Assembly: GCA_963974485.1 (NCBI GenBank) | Contig: CAXBBS010000001.1 | Coordinates: 1-64,000, forward strand | From: JAALKW01 sp963974485 | GTDB lineage: Bacteria; Pseudomonadota; Gammaproteobacteria; Legionellales; Legionellaceae | Direction of reading: 5' to 3' | Length of the DNA stretch: 64,000 nt | Shown: piece after piece, positions 1 through 7,505 of the stretch | Position numbering within the stretch: position 1 is the stretch's first letter | Layout: every line of letters begins with the position of its first letter | The notes under the pieces: model-generated | Seen by the model: only the letters and a program-made list of their open reading frames with translations | Told to the model about the DNA's origin: nothing | The model's database searches: none | Translations under genes and position numbers: made by a program

Positions 1-60
1 GTGCCCACTCAGTTTGTCTTCTTAAGTTGTTAATGAACTTCGCCTCAAAGCGAGAAGTGC
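1..60 (-). promoter_or_regulatory. rRNA operon leader with boxB/boxA-type antitermination signals
   Basis: Read on the minus strand, this is the start of an rRNA operon leader. A short imperfect hairpin (CTTC at 59-56 with GAAG at 43-40) is followed by a boxA-like element TTCATTAACAAC (about 38-27). The run GACAAACTGAGTGGGCAC (18-1) closely matches the E. coli rrn leader segment after boxA. I infer that a 16S rRNA gene begins shortly beyond the left edge, transcribed leftwards. The rRNA itself is not in the window. Confidence 0.8.
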
Positions 61-120
61 ATTCTACCTGAACCTCACTGAGAGTCAACGCCTTTTTTCA
101 CTTTTTTTGAACTTTATTTA
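61..120 (-). promoter_or_regulatory. rRNA operon promoter with A-rich upstream element
   Basis: On the minus strand a -35 box TTGACT (88-83) and a -10 box TAGAAT (66-61) are separated by 16 bp. The sequence upstream (about 120-90) is rich in A tracts, like an UP element. A 16-bp spacer plus UP element is typical of rRNA P1 promoters. It drives the leader at 60-1. Confidence 0.75.
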
Positions 121-266
121 TGACCGTATACTGCTCGCTATATTACATACTATATAATGATAAAAATAACGGCCAGCTATATAAGATCTATATATCATCA
201 TTAACAACAAATAAATTTCATCATGACCTATACTTAAGTCACAAACTTACTCATAGGTGAATAAAC
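121..266. other. AT-rich intergenic region
   Basis: This spacer lies between the divergent rRNA promoter and the orphan gene at 267. It is strongly AT-rich, with a TATAAT at 153-158 that could be a -10 box for the plus strand, but no convincing -35 accompanies it. A ribosome-binding-site-like AGGTGA lies at about 256-261. I see nothing else in it. Confidence 0.4.
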
Positions 267-638
267 ATGGGAATTTTATACGTAGATGGTCATGCTAACC
301 AATTTGATCTTTTTCGAGTACCTCAAATGTTTAGAGACGTCTTTGGAGGCGAAGTATCGTCGACAGCGATGACGTTTAAGAATCCAAAAAAGCCAGAGCT
401 TGCAGAATACTTCTGCATTAAATTAGATGTTGAAGAAATTCATGATTTAGATTCGTTTACCCAATTGAAAATAAATCGTGCACTTAAAAATTTAAAAAAC
501 GACGGTAATTTTTTTAAAGAAATCAACGCTCTGAAAACAACATCTGATTTAGATCATATATTCTCACTGCATGAACAATCGGGTACACCCGTAAAAAATC
601 ATTCATCTCAAACATCCATGAAAAAAAGAACTTTATGA
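267..638 (+). CDS. Hypothetical protein, interrupted or slippage-dependent frame
   Basis: I do not recognise this 123-residue protein. It begins MGILYVDGHANQFDLF, is mixed charged/hydrophobic with no signal peptide or membrane segment, and has a start preceded by AGGTGA. The frame ends just after an A7 run (621-627). If one A is skipped, reading continues in frame +1 to 783 and adds a 50-residue Asp/Ser/Thr/Pro-rich acidic tail. So either the gene carries a one-base insertion, or the long form is made by polymerase or ribosome slippage. It lies next to an IS630 element, so it may be part of a decayed accessory region. Confidence 0.5.
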   Translation: MGILYVDGHANQFDLFRVPQMFRDVFGGEVSSTAMTFKNPKKPELAEYFCIKLDVEEIHDLDSFTQLKINRALKNLKNDGNFFKEINALKTTSDLDHIFSLHEQSGTPVKNHSSQTSMKKRTL

Positions 639-783
639 TATTAGAGATGTTGATCCATCTCCCGATTCAACAAAGACTTTAAGCACCGATGATACCGCAT
701 CTCCCTATCCTGATAATGACACTCCATCAAATCTCTCTGATAACGAAGATATAGCTAACCCGCTAGACTTTTCCGATGTATAA
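639..783 (+). other. Out-of-frame 3' continuation of the hypothetical gene
   Basis: From about 628 to the TAA at 781-783 one frame stays open and encodes an acidic, low-complexity tail starting ELYDIRDVDPSPDSTKTL and ending LDFSDV. It has no start codon or ribosome binding site of its own and joins the upstream reading frame exactly across the A7 run at 621-627. Best read as the displaced C-terminus of the gene at 267. Confidence 0.5.
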
Positions 784-825
784 GGCTCATAATGCCCTTG
801 ATTTTACAAAAGGGATTTTAGCTTC

Positions 826-1218
826 ATGAAGGCATATAGTCAGGATTTACGCACAAAAGTTATTGAAACTTACAAAGAAGGCTTGTTAAACAGAAAGCAA
901 ATTTCAAAATTGTTTAAAGTTTGTTATGACACAGCATGTGACTGGATTCATCGCTACCAAACCACAGGTGATTATAGCTCGAAACAAGGTGTTGGTTGTG
1001 GACGAAGAATCAGGTTTGATGACAAGGACTCAATTTTAAATTTCATTGAGAAAAATCCTGATGCTAATGGTATTGAAATACGGGATGCAGTGGCGGCAGA
1101 ACTACCTATGTCTACGTTTTATGACACGCTTGATCGGCTTGGTATCACGTATAAAAAAAAGAAACCAAGTACAAGCAAAGAAGTGAATCCAGACGAGAGG
1201 ATTTCATTCAAAAAATAG
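826..1218 (+). CDS. IS630-family transposase, OrfA (DNA-binding half)
   Basis: This 130-residue frame carries the N-terminal helix-turn-helix half of an IS630-type transposase: it begins MKAYSQDLRTKVIETYKEG, followed by a homeodomain-like HTH and a second HTH around residues 70-105. It ends at a TAG immediately after an A6 run (1210-1215). The catalytic half continues in the -1 frame, so the intact enzyme would be made by -1 frameshifting at AAAAAA, a known expression mode in IS630 elements. The start is the ATG at 826. Confidence 0.8.
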   Translation: MKAYSQDLRTKVIETYKEGLLNRKQISKLFKVCYDTACDWIHRYQTTGDYSSKQGVGCGRRIRFDDKDSILNFIEKNPDANGIEIRDAVAAELPMSTFYDTLDRLGITYKKKKPSTSKEVNPDERISFKK

Positions 1219-1280
1219 ATACAATCGCACCAGAAAAGCTTGTTTATCTTGATGAAACTGGGTTTGATGACAATATTGTT

Positions 1281-1709
1281 ATGCAATACGGCTGGTCTGG
1301 TAAAGGAGAGCGAAGTTATGCGGAGCAATCAGGGTTTAAAAATGAGCGGTTAAGTATTGTTGCCGGCTATGTTTACGGCACGAAAGAATTGCTTGCTCCT
1401 TTTGAATTTTCAGGATACATGAACGCAGGATTGTTCAACGCTTGGTTTGAACATATATTCTGTCCTGAATTAAAATCCGGGCAAGTGATTATTTTGGATA
1501 ATGCTAGCTTCCATAAATCACAAGAACTAGAGGACATGGCTAAGGATGCGGGTTGCTACCTCGTTTTTTTACCGCCTTACTCACCTGATTTAAATCCCAT
1601 CGAAAAAGTTTGGGCTAATTTTAAGAGGAATCTCCGGCGCATAATAAAAAAATGTGATGATTTTAGGGATGCCATAACCCAATCAATCAGGAAAACTTTG
1701 CCGTGTTAG
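1281..1709 (+). CDS. IS630-family transposase, OrfB (DDE catalytic half)
   Basis: This is the RNase H-fold DDE domain. Homology actually begins before the first ATG of the frame, right at the A6 run (about 1212): the in-frame sequence there reads KIDTIAPEKLVYLDETGF, giving the first catalytic Asp. The second Asp is in VIILDNASFHKS. The signature PPYSPDLNPIEKVW supplies the final acidic residue. It normally forms one polypeptide with OrfA through -1 frameshifting. All three catalytic residues are present, so the element may still be active. Confidence 0.8.
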   Translation: MQYGWSGKGERSYAEQSGFKNERLSIVAGYVYGTKELLAPFEFSGYMNAGLFNAWFEHIFCPELKSGQVIILDNASFHKSQELEDMAKDAGCYLVFLPPYSPDLNPIEKVWANFKRNLRRIIKKCDDFRDAITQSIRKTLPC

Positions 1710-1856
1710 CTATAACTTACCTAATTTCAGATAATACACTCTTACGATCTCCGTCTGAGGTTCGCCTCGTGCTCTAATTTTTACTTTGAGATTCTTTATT
1801 TATGTAGCAAAGCCGTCCCTTTTTTATTATTTATTCTGGTAGTTGTTCTTAGCTTC
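1710..1856. other. Intergenic region between IS630 and the SRP RNA
   Basis: This holds the unresolved right end of the insertion sequence and the upstream part of the SRP RNA promoter. T-rich runs (about 1817-1832) precede the promoter. No reading frame is convincing here. Confidence 0.4.
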
Positions 1857-1865
1857 TGCTAGAAT
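1857..1865 (+). promoter_or_regulatory. Extended -10 promoter of the 4.5S RNA gene
   Basis: TGCTAGAAT matches an extended -10 element (TGnTATAAT type), 15 bp upstream of the folded RNA. No good -35 box is visible at the proper distance, as expected for extended -10 promoters. Confidence 0.5.
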
Positions 1866-1879
1866 GCTTTGCTCACGAT

Positions 1880-1989
1880 GGTGGCCTTTAGGGTATCCTC
1901 GCATTGATAGACCGTGAATCCCGTCAGATCCGGAAGGAAGCAGCGGTAATGGTTGATTCAAGTGCCGAAGCATCGCTCTGAAGGCTGCC
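1880..1989 (+). ncRNA. ffs: Signal recognition particle 4.5S RNA
   Basis: The conserved SRP apical motif TCAGATCCGGAAGGAAGCAG (1924-1943) is present. The ends pair: GGTGGCCTT (1880-1888) with AAGGCTGCC (1981-1989) forms a 9-bp helix with two G-U pairs. The length of about 110 nt fits the small bacterial SRP RNA (E. coli 114 nt). Its protein partner Ffh is encoded 4 kb downstream. The position directly upstream of dnaX is common in gammaproteobacteria. The ends are estimated from the terminal helix. Confidence 0.93.
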
Positions 1990-2028
1990 GCCCACTTATT
2001 TAATTCCCTCACAAGAAAGAGTGTGCTT

Positions 2029-3603
2029 ATGAGTTATATCGCACTTGCACGAAAATGGCGGCCTAGAACTTTTTCCGAACTTATCGGCCAAGAGCATGTG
2101 ACACAAGCCCTGGTTAATTCACTCACACGTGATCGCTTACATCATGCTTATCTTTTTAACGGAACCCGCGGCGTTGGTAAAACAAGTATCGCTCGCCTAC
2201 TCGCTAAAGCGATTAATTGTGAGCAAGGACCCTCTTCCGAGCCTTGCCTAACATGCGACACCTGTCTTGCCATAGAACAAGGACGTTATATTGATCTTAT
2301 CGAGATCGATGCGGCATCTAAAACGCGCGTCGAAGATACTCGTGAATTATTAGATAACGTCTCCTATGCCCCAACGCAAGGTCGTTTTAAAGTTTATCTC
2401 ATTGATGAAGTACACATGCTATCAACGCATAGCTTCAATGCCTTACTTAAAACCCTTGAAGAACCACCTGCGCATGTCAAGTTTTTGCTGGCCACAACCG
2501 AACCTCAAAAACTTCCCATGACGGTTTTGTCGCGTTGCTTGCAATTCCATCTTAAACCGTTAGAACCCGCAAAACTACAACAGCACCTCGAACATATTTT
2601 AACACAAGAAAACATTACATTTGATTCAGAAGCTCTACAACTTATCGCTAAAGCGGCTCAAGGTAGTGTTCGTGATGCACTCAGCCTCCTTGATCAAATG
2701 ATTGCTCTGAGCGATAGTTCAATACAAACCGATGCTGTAAAAAATGCTCTGGGGTACACCCATATCGATTATACGCAGAAGCTACTTCAGGCACTGAGTT
2801 CAAATAATGCATCTGAACTATTAACTCTTAGCCAGCGTATTGCAAAAGAAGGAGGTCAATATCAATATGTACTTGACGAACTTCTCACTCAGCTTCACCA
2901 ACTCAGTATATTACAGGCCGTACCAAGCGCCGCATCCACGATTTTAGCTGCGCCAGAACTGCTAAAACTCAGCACAAGCTTTACCCCCGAAGATACACAG
3001 CTGTTATATCAAATTGCCCTTAAAGGCTCTCAAGATCTATCACTTGCACCAACACTGGCGATTGGCTTTGAAATGACATTGCTACGTATGCATACGTTTA
3101 GACCCGCCTCTGCAGTAGCAACACCACCTCTTGCCTATGAAAAATCAATCAAGCCAGCACCAGCACCAGCACCAGCACCAGCACCTAGTATAAAACAGCC
3201 AAGAGCAGAAGCACCTAACACTCAAACAACAAACCAGCCCATAACCCAAAGAAAATCGAATGCTTGGGCCGATATCATTCCTAATCTCAAGCTTACAGGT
3301 CTTGCCTTAAATGCAGCGCAAAATGCTGAGTTCACGCTTCAATCCAATAATACAGCCCATTTGCGTGTTGGAAAAAATCACCGCCCGCTATTTACTGCCA
3401 ACGTACTTGAAAAGCTGGAAGGCGCTCTGACTCGTTATTATGAAAAACCGATTAAAATAGCTTTGCAAAACGATGAACAACAACCCGATTCACCGGCAGA
3501 GCAACACCGATTACAAAAAGCTTCTGAACGACAAGCAGCTGATAAAAAGCTCGATGCTGATCCTGCATTTCAACACCTACAAGATATATTTCCATCAGAA
3601 TAG
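2029..3603 (+). CDS. dnaX: DNA polymerase III subunit gamma/tau
   Basis: Clamp-loader ATPase subunit of the replicative polymerase. The start is chosen at ATG 2029 (MSYIALARKWRP, as in the family); a GTG lies 6 nt upstream. The AAA+ module has Walker A GTRGVGKT (near residue 45), a zinc-type Cys cluster (CEQGPSSEPCLTCDTC), Walker B with IDEVHML, and sensor 1 LLATTEP. A Pro-Ala linker (residues about 375-387) precedes the C-terminal tau domain. At 524 residues it is shorter than E. coli tau (643). I found no A-AAA-AAG heptamer in the gene, so an E. coli-type frameshifted gamma is not evident. It is followed by ybaB and recR, the usual order. Confidence 0.96.
   Translation: MSYIALARKWRPRTFSELIGQEHVTQALVNSLTRDRLHHAYLFNGTRGVGKTSIARLLAKAINCEQGPSSEPCLTCDTCLAIEQGRYIDLIEIDAASKTRVEDTRELLDNVSYAPTQGRFKVYLIDEVHMLSTHSFNALLKTLEEPPAHVKFLLATTEPQKLPMTVLSRCLQFHLKPLEPAKLQQHLEHILTQENITFDSEALQLIAKAAQGSVRDALSLLDQMIALSDSSIQTDAVKNALGYTHIDYTQKLLQALSSNNASELLTLSQRIAKEGGQYQYVLDELLTQLHQLSILQAVPSAASTILAAPELLKLSTSFTPEDTQLLYQIALKGSQDLSLAPTLAIGFEMTLLRMHTFRPASAVATPPLAYEKSIKPAPAPAPAPAPSIKQPRAEAPNTQTTNQPITQRKSNAWADIIPNLKLTGLALNAAQNAEFTLQSNNTAHLRVGKNHRPLFTANVLEKLEGALTRYYEKPIKIALQNDEQQPDSPAEQHRLQKASERQAADKKLDADPAFQHLQDIFPSE
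3154..3186 (+). repeat. Hexanucleotide repeat (CCAGCA)5 inside dnaX
   Basis: Five perfect copies of CCAGCA encode an alternating Pro-Ala linker between the AAA+ core and the tau C-terminal domain. The unit is a multiple of three, so copy-number changes alter linker length without breaking the frame. Confidence 0.9.
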
Positions 3604-3637
3604 CAGAAATAGATTATGGGTTTTATAAAAGATGTCC

Positions 3638-3643
3638 TATAAT
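3638..3643 (+). promoter_or_regulatory. Candidate -10 box for ybaB-recR
   Basis: A perfect TATAAT lies 47 bp upstream of ybaB with a weak TTATGG 18 bp further upstream (3614-3619). It would give ybaB-recR a promoter separate from dnaX. Confidence 0.4.
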
Positions 3644-3690
3644 CAAAACTAAGATTAAATATTAATGTTATAAAAAGCGAGGTTATTATT

Positions 3691-4056
3691 ATGGTAGATT
3701 TAGGTCAAAATATCGGAAATTTGGTTAAAGAAGCTCAAAAAATGCAAGAGCGCATGCAAAAAGCACAGCAAGAACTGGGTGATTTGATTGTTGAAGGACG
3801 CTCTGGTGGCGATATGGTTATGCTTAAATTGAATGGTCGACACCAAATGCTTGATTTACGTATCAAGCCGACCGCAATGGACGAAGATACAGAGTTTTTA
3901 AGTGAGCTGATTATTGCTGCCTACAACGATGCACTGAAAAAAATCGAAGATGGTTCCAAGCGAAAAATTCAGTCACTGACAGAAGGTCTAAATATTCCAA
4001 CGGATCTTATGGAAAAAATGAAAAAAGAAGGCAACAAAGACGACGATAAAGCGTAA
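3691..4056 (+). CDS. ybaB: Nucleoid-associated protein YbaB/EbfC
   Basis: Small dimeric DNA-binding protein of the YbaB/EbfC family that coats and compacts DNA. The 121-residue protein has the usual N-terminal helix (VKEAQKMQERMQKAQQEL), a central beta sheet (VMLKLNGRHQMLDLRI) and a C-terminal helix ending in a charged tail. The ATG at 3691 is preceded by GAGG. It lies between dnaX and recR, the conserved order in gammaproteobacteria, and is followed after 10 nt by recR, so co-transcription is likely. Confidence 0.94.
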   Translation: MVDLGQNIGNLVKEAQKMQERMQKAQQELGDLIVEGRSGGDMVMLKLNGRHQMLDLRIKPTAMDEDTEFLSELIIAAYNDALKKIEDGSKRKIQSLTEGLNIPTDLMEKMKKEGNKDDDKA

Positions 4057-4066
4057 TAGATAGCGC

Positions 4067-4699
4067 ATGGATACTCTATCTGTCTTAATCGATGCACTCC
4101 GTTGCCTACCCGGTGTTGGGCCCAAGTCGGCCCAACGGATAGCCTATCATCTATTACAACACCAACGCCCCCGTGGACTTCATCTAGCAACAAGCTTGAG
4201 TGAGGCCATGCAAACGGTTAAGCATTGTACGCAATGCAATAACTACACCGATCATTTATTATGCGCCCTTTGCCAGAATTCAGCACGCGAACAAACAACC
4301 CTCTGCGTTGTCGAATCACCTGCGGACGTTCTTGCTATAGAGCAAAGCCATGCTTATCAAGGTTTATATTATGTTCTGATGGGAAAAATTTCGCCACTTG
4401 ATGGCATCGGCCCTGAAGATATCGCGTTAGATGGACTCATAGCACGTGTGACCGAAAGCCATATCAGCGAAGTTATTCTAGCCTTAAGCCCTTCTGTTGA
4501 GGGCCAAACGACCATTCATTACATTCAAACGTTACTTCGATCGTGCGGCATTACCATAAGCCAACCGGCTCATGGAATTCCTGTCGGTGGCGAATTAGAG
4601 TTTTTAGATGGTCATACGATTAGCCGTGCGCTCAATAATCGTGGAGCCCTTCATTTACTCGAAGAAACTAATGCTCGCGCTTTTTCACACACTGAATAA
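4067..4699 (+). CDS. recR: Recombination mediator protein RecR
   Basis: Works with RecF/RecO to load RecA on gapped DNA. The 210 residues show a helix-hairpin-helix (LPGVGPKSAQRIAYHLL, residues 13-29), a four-Cys zinc finger (CTQC...CALC, about 54-69), and a Toprim domain (LCVVESPADVLAIE) ending with the typical PVGGELEFLDGHTISRAL region. It follows ybaB by 10 nt. Its 3' end overlaps the end of the opposite-strand YfjD-like gene by 32 nt. Confidence 0.95.
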   Translation: MDTLSVLIDALRCLPGVGPKSAQRIAYHLLQHQRPRGLHLATSLSEAMQTVKHCTQCNNYTDHLLCALCQNSAREQTTLCVVESPADVLAIEQSHAYQGLYYVLMGKISPLDGIGPEDIALDGLIARVTESHISEVILALSPSVEGQTTIHYIQTLLRSCGITISQPAHGIPVGGELEFLDGHTISRALNNRGALHLLEETNARAFSHTE

Positions 4700-5936
4700 T
4701 ACGAACACTTTTCACCATATGATTACCTACTTTTAACACTTCTATCTGATAACCATCAAGTAATAAACAACAACTCGCCGGTGGTATATAGCCTAAATAT
4801 TCAATAATTAAACCACTCAAGGTTCGTGGCCCCATAGCGGGCAATTGCCAACCCAAAGCTTTATTTAAATACCTCAACGTAATACTTGCATCAACAATAT
4901 GTGAACCATCGATTTGAGGGTAAATATCTTTACTGAATGCGGCAATATCTGTTGTAAACTCACCCACAACTTCCTCTAAAATATCTTCCATCGTCACCAA
5001 TCCCTGAAGATCGCCGTACTCATCCACCACAAAACCACTGCGACGTTTAATTTTTTGAAAGTTCAATAGCTGCACGTTTAATAATGTCGCTTCAGGAATA
5101 AAATAAGCAGGTTCAATTGCATTGGAAATACTTTCAGGACTTAGATCTTCTTCAAGAATAAGATTAAGCACACGACGTAAATGCACAATACCCAGTAAAT
5201 TATCAAGACTCCCACGGTATACGGGTAAACGCGTGTGTTGCGCTGTTTCCAGTAACTCAAGCACTGTCTGCCATGGTAAATTGAGATCTAAACCTACAAT
5301 TTCACTTTTAGGAACCATGATATCTTCAACACAAGCCTGTTCAAGCTCAAGCAAACTAATCAACATGCCTTTATGCTCGCTAGGAAGCAAGCTGCCCGCT
5401 TCGTGCATCACCAAGCGCAACTCTTCACTCGAGATCACTTCTTTTTGAATATGCTTCAATGAAATCCCAAAAATTTTTAAAATAAGCTGTGCCATCCAAC
5501 TAATCATACGAACCAAAGGCGCAAATAAGACTTGGAACACGGACAACAACCACGCACAAGCAAAAGCAACGCGCTGAGAATACAGAGCAGCCAACGTTTT
5601 AGGTGTCATTTCAGAAAAAACGAGAATCGCAAGTGTTAAAATCCCTGTCGCAATTGCAACACCTCGATCTCCCGATAAACGTTGACCGATCAATGTGCTG
5701 ATCATGGAGGCGACGATGTTAGCTATTGTGTTTCCGATAAGCACAACCCCAAGAAAGCGATCAGGATGCTTTAAAAGTTTATTGATTCGCAGCGCTTGTT
5801 TATTTTTTTTCTTAACCAGATGCCTCAAACGGTAGCGATTGAGTGACATCACACCAATTTCAGCAGCTGAAAAAAATGCTGAAATAAACACTAAAAAAAT
5901 CACAGCGATAACTAATGTCGATAATGAAACAGACAC
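4668..5936 (-). CDS. HlyC/CorC-family membrane protein with DUF21 and CBS domains (YfjD-like)
   Basis: Predicted inner-membrane protein of the CNNM/CorC transporter family, closely resembling E. coli YfjD along its length. It has an N-terminal DUF21 region with about four hydrophobic segments (residues 1-160), a pair of CBS domains (VEDIMVPKSEI...; GFVVDEYGDLQGLVTMEDILEEVVGEF), and a C-terminal CorC-HlyC domain. I place the start at GTG 5936, with AAGGAA upstream and the protein then beginning MSVSLSTLVIAV; an ATG at 6002 would add 22 unlikely residues overlapping the ffh promoter area. A YfjD-type gene beside ffh is also found in E. coli. Family members have been linked to Mg2+/Co2+ transport; the substrate here is unknown. 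Confidence 0.85.
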   Translation of the reverse strand: MSVSLSTLVIAVIFLVFISAFFSAAEIGVMSLNRYRLRHLVKKKNKQALRINKLLKHPDRFLGVVLIGNTIANIVASMISTLIGQRLSGDRGVAIATGILTLAILVFSEMTPKTLAALYSQRVAFACAWLLSVFQVLFAPLVRMISWMAQLILKIFGISLKHIQKEVISSEELRLVMHEAGSLLPSEHKGMLISLLELEQACVEDIMVPKSEIVGLDLNLPWQTVLELLETAQHTRLPVYRGSLDNLLGIVHLRRVLNLILEEDLSPESISNAIEPAYFIPEATLLNVQLLNFQKIKRRSGFVVDEYGDLQGLVTMEDILEEVVGEFTTDIAAFSKDIYPQIDGSHIVDASITLRYLNKALGWQLPAMGPRTLSGLIIEYLGYIPPASCCLLLDGYQIEVLKVGNHMVKSVRIIQCVKKREH

Positions 5937-6026
5937 CGTAGGTTCCTTATATAAAGCAATAAAGCATTCATGGTATAGTATGGAGCTATTCTGATCCATC
6001 AAGAAACAAGACAGCTGAGGATAATC

Positions 6027-7400
6027 ATGTTTGAAAATTTAACAAAACATCTAACCGAATCGATCAAACACCTAGGTGGGCAACGGCGCTTTACCGAAGA
6101 CAACATGAAGCCTGTATTACGTGAAGTACGCTTAGCCTTACTTGAAGCAGATGTCGCACTCCCCGTGGTTAAAGCCTTTGCTGAAACGATTCGAGAAAAA
6201 GCACTCGGCCTTGTGGTGACTCCCCAACTCAAACCCGATCAAGCTTTAATTAAATTAGTCCATGATGAGCTTGTAGCCTTGATGGGCAGCTCTCGTAGTG
6301 AATTGAACTTCAAAACCGAACCACCTGCTGTTTTTCTGATGGCTGGTTTACAGGGTTCAGGAAAAACAACCAGCTCAGCAAAACTCGCCAAGCATTTAAA
6401 AAACGTCGAAAATAAAAAAGTCATGCTGGTGAGTGTCGATATCTATCGACCGGCTGCAATGGATCAACTCGAAGTTCTTGCGAAAGAACTTGATGTTCCA
6501 TTTTTTAAAGCAGAAGCAAAAGAATCACCCCTCAAAATTGCAAAAAAAGCACTTGCCCACGCTAAAAAGCAATTTATCGATGTTTTAATCATCGATACTG
6601 CTGGGCGCTTGCATGTTGATCACGACATGATGGATGAGATTAAATCACTTCATAAAGCGACCACTCCCACAGAAACCCTTTTTGTTGTCGACAGTATGAC
6701 AGGACAAGATGCCGCGCAAACAGCCAAAGCATTTCATGAAGCGCTGCCATTAACCGGTGTTATTTTAACCAAAACCGACGGTGATGCACGTGGCGGTGCT
6801 GCACTCTCTATACGGCAAATCACAGGCCAACCTATTAAATTTATGGGTTCAGGCGAAAAAATTGATGCGCTCGAGCCGTTTCATCCTGAACGTGTCGCAT
6901 CACGTATCATCGGTATGGGCGATGTTTTGAGCTTGATTGAAGAAGTCGAACAAAAAACCGATAAAAAAACCCAAGATAAGCTCACAAAAAAACTAAAAAA
7001 AGGCCGTGGATTTGATCTGAACGACTTTAAACAGCAATTACTCCAAATGAATCAAATGGGTGGTGTATCTGGCATGATGTCGAAACTGCCGGGTATGAAA
7101 ATGCCTGCTCATGCAGGTTCGGAAGAAGCTGCTGAAAAAACCATGAAACAAACAGTCGCCATCATTAACTCCATGACACCTAAAGAACGCCGTATTCCCA
7201 AGTTAATCATCGGGTCACGTAAACGACGCATCGCGATGGGCTCCGGCACACAAATACAAGATGTTAATCGCTTACTCAAACAATTTGAACAAATGCAAAA
7301 AATGATGAAGAAATTTAATAAACCCGGGGCCATGAAACAAATGATGCGCGGAATGGGTGGCATGCCTGGCATGAATGGTGGGCTACCAGGGGGATTTTAA
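6027..7400 (+). CDS. ffh: Signal recognition particle protein Ffh
   Basis: GTPase that binds 4.5S RNA and delivers signal-anchor nascent chains to FtsY at the inner membrane. The 457 residues show the N domain, the G domain (GLQGSGKTT, VDIYRPAAMDQL, DTAGRLH, LTKTDGDARGGA) and a Met-rich M domain with the RNA-binding RRIAMGSGT signature and a Gly/Met-rich tail. The ATG at 6027 is preceded by GAGG. It lies upstream of rpsP as in E. coli, and its RNA partner ffs is in the same window. Confidence 0.97.
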   Translation: MFENLTKHLTESIKHLGGQRRFTEDNMKPVLREVRLALLEADVALPVVKAFAETIREKALGLVVTPQLKPDQALIKLVHDELVALMGSSRSELNFKTEPPAVFLMAGLQGSGKTTSSAKLAKHLKNVENKKVMLVSVDIYRPAAMDQLEVLAKELDVPFFKAEAKESPLKIAKKALAHAKKQFIDVLIIDTAGRLHVDHDMMDEIKSLHKATTPTETLFVVDSMTGQDAAQTAKAFHEALPLTGVILTKTDGDARGGAALSIRQITGQPIKFMGSGEKIDALEPFHPERVASRIIGMGDVLSLIEEVEQKTDKKTQDKLTKKLKKGRGFDLNDFKQQLLQMNQMGGVSGMMSKLPGMKMPAHAGSEEAAEKTMKQTVAIINSMTPKERRIPKLIIGSRKRRIAMGSGTQIQDVNRLLKQFEQMQKMMKKFNKPGAMKQMMRGMGGMPGMNGGLPGGF

Positions 7401-7451
7401 ACAAAAACACAATATTTTCATTAAGGCCTTCCTTTGTCTCGTTAATTTTCG

Positions 7452-7457
7452 TACAAT
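7452..7457 (+). promoter_or_regulatory. Candidate -10 box of the rpsP operon
   Basis: TACAAT lies about 50 bp before rpsP with no strong -35 partner. It could initiate the rpsP-rimM-trmD-rplS transcript in addition to read-through from ffh. Confidence 0.35.
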
Positions 7458-7505
7458 GAACGCCATTTTTAGGTCATTACACTTAATTTATCATAGAGGA
7501 AAACC

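Larger units (their letters stand above)
790..1740 (+). mobile_element. IS630-family insertion sequence (ends not resolved)
   Basis: The element is defined by its transposase in two frames (826-1218 and about 1212-1709). IS630 elements belong to the Tc1/mariner superfamily and insert at TA. I could not find convincing terminal inverted repeats; TTTTAGCT near 815 and the inverted TAGCTATAA near 1707 may be inner parts of them. The bounds are therefore approximate. Confidence 0.7.

Noticed and set aside
790..1760. Terminal inverted repeats of the IS630 element
   Set aside because: Only a short TTnTAGCT similarity between the flanks was visible, too weak to set the element's ends.
1827..2012. 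A 61-codon minus-strand frame
   Set aside because: It is antisense to the 4.5S RNA, whose apical motif and terminal helix are clear.
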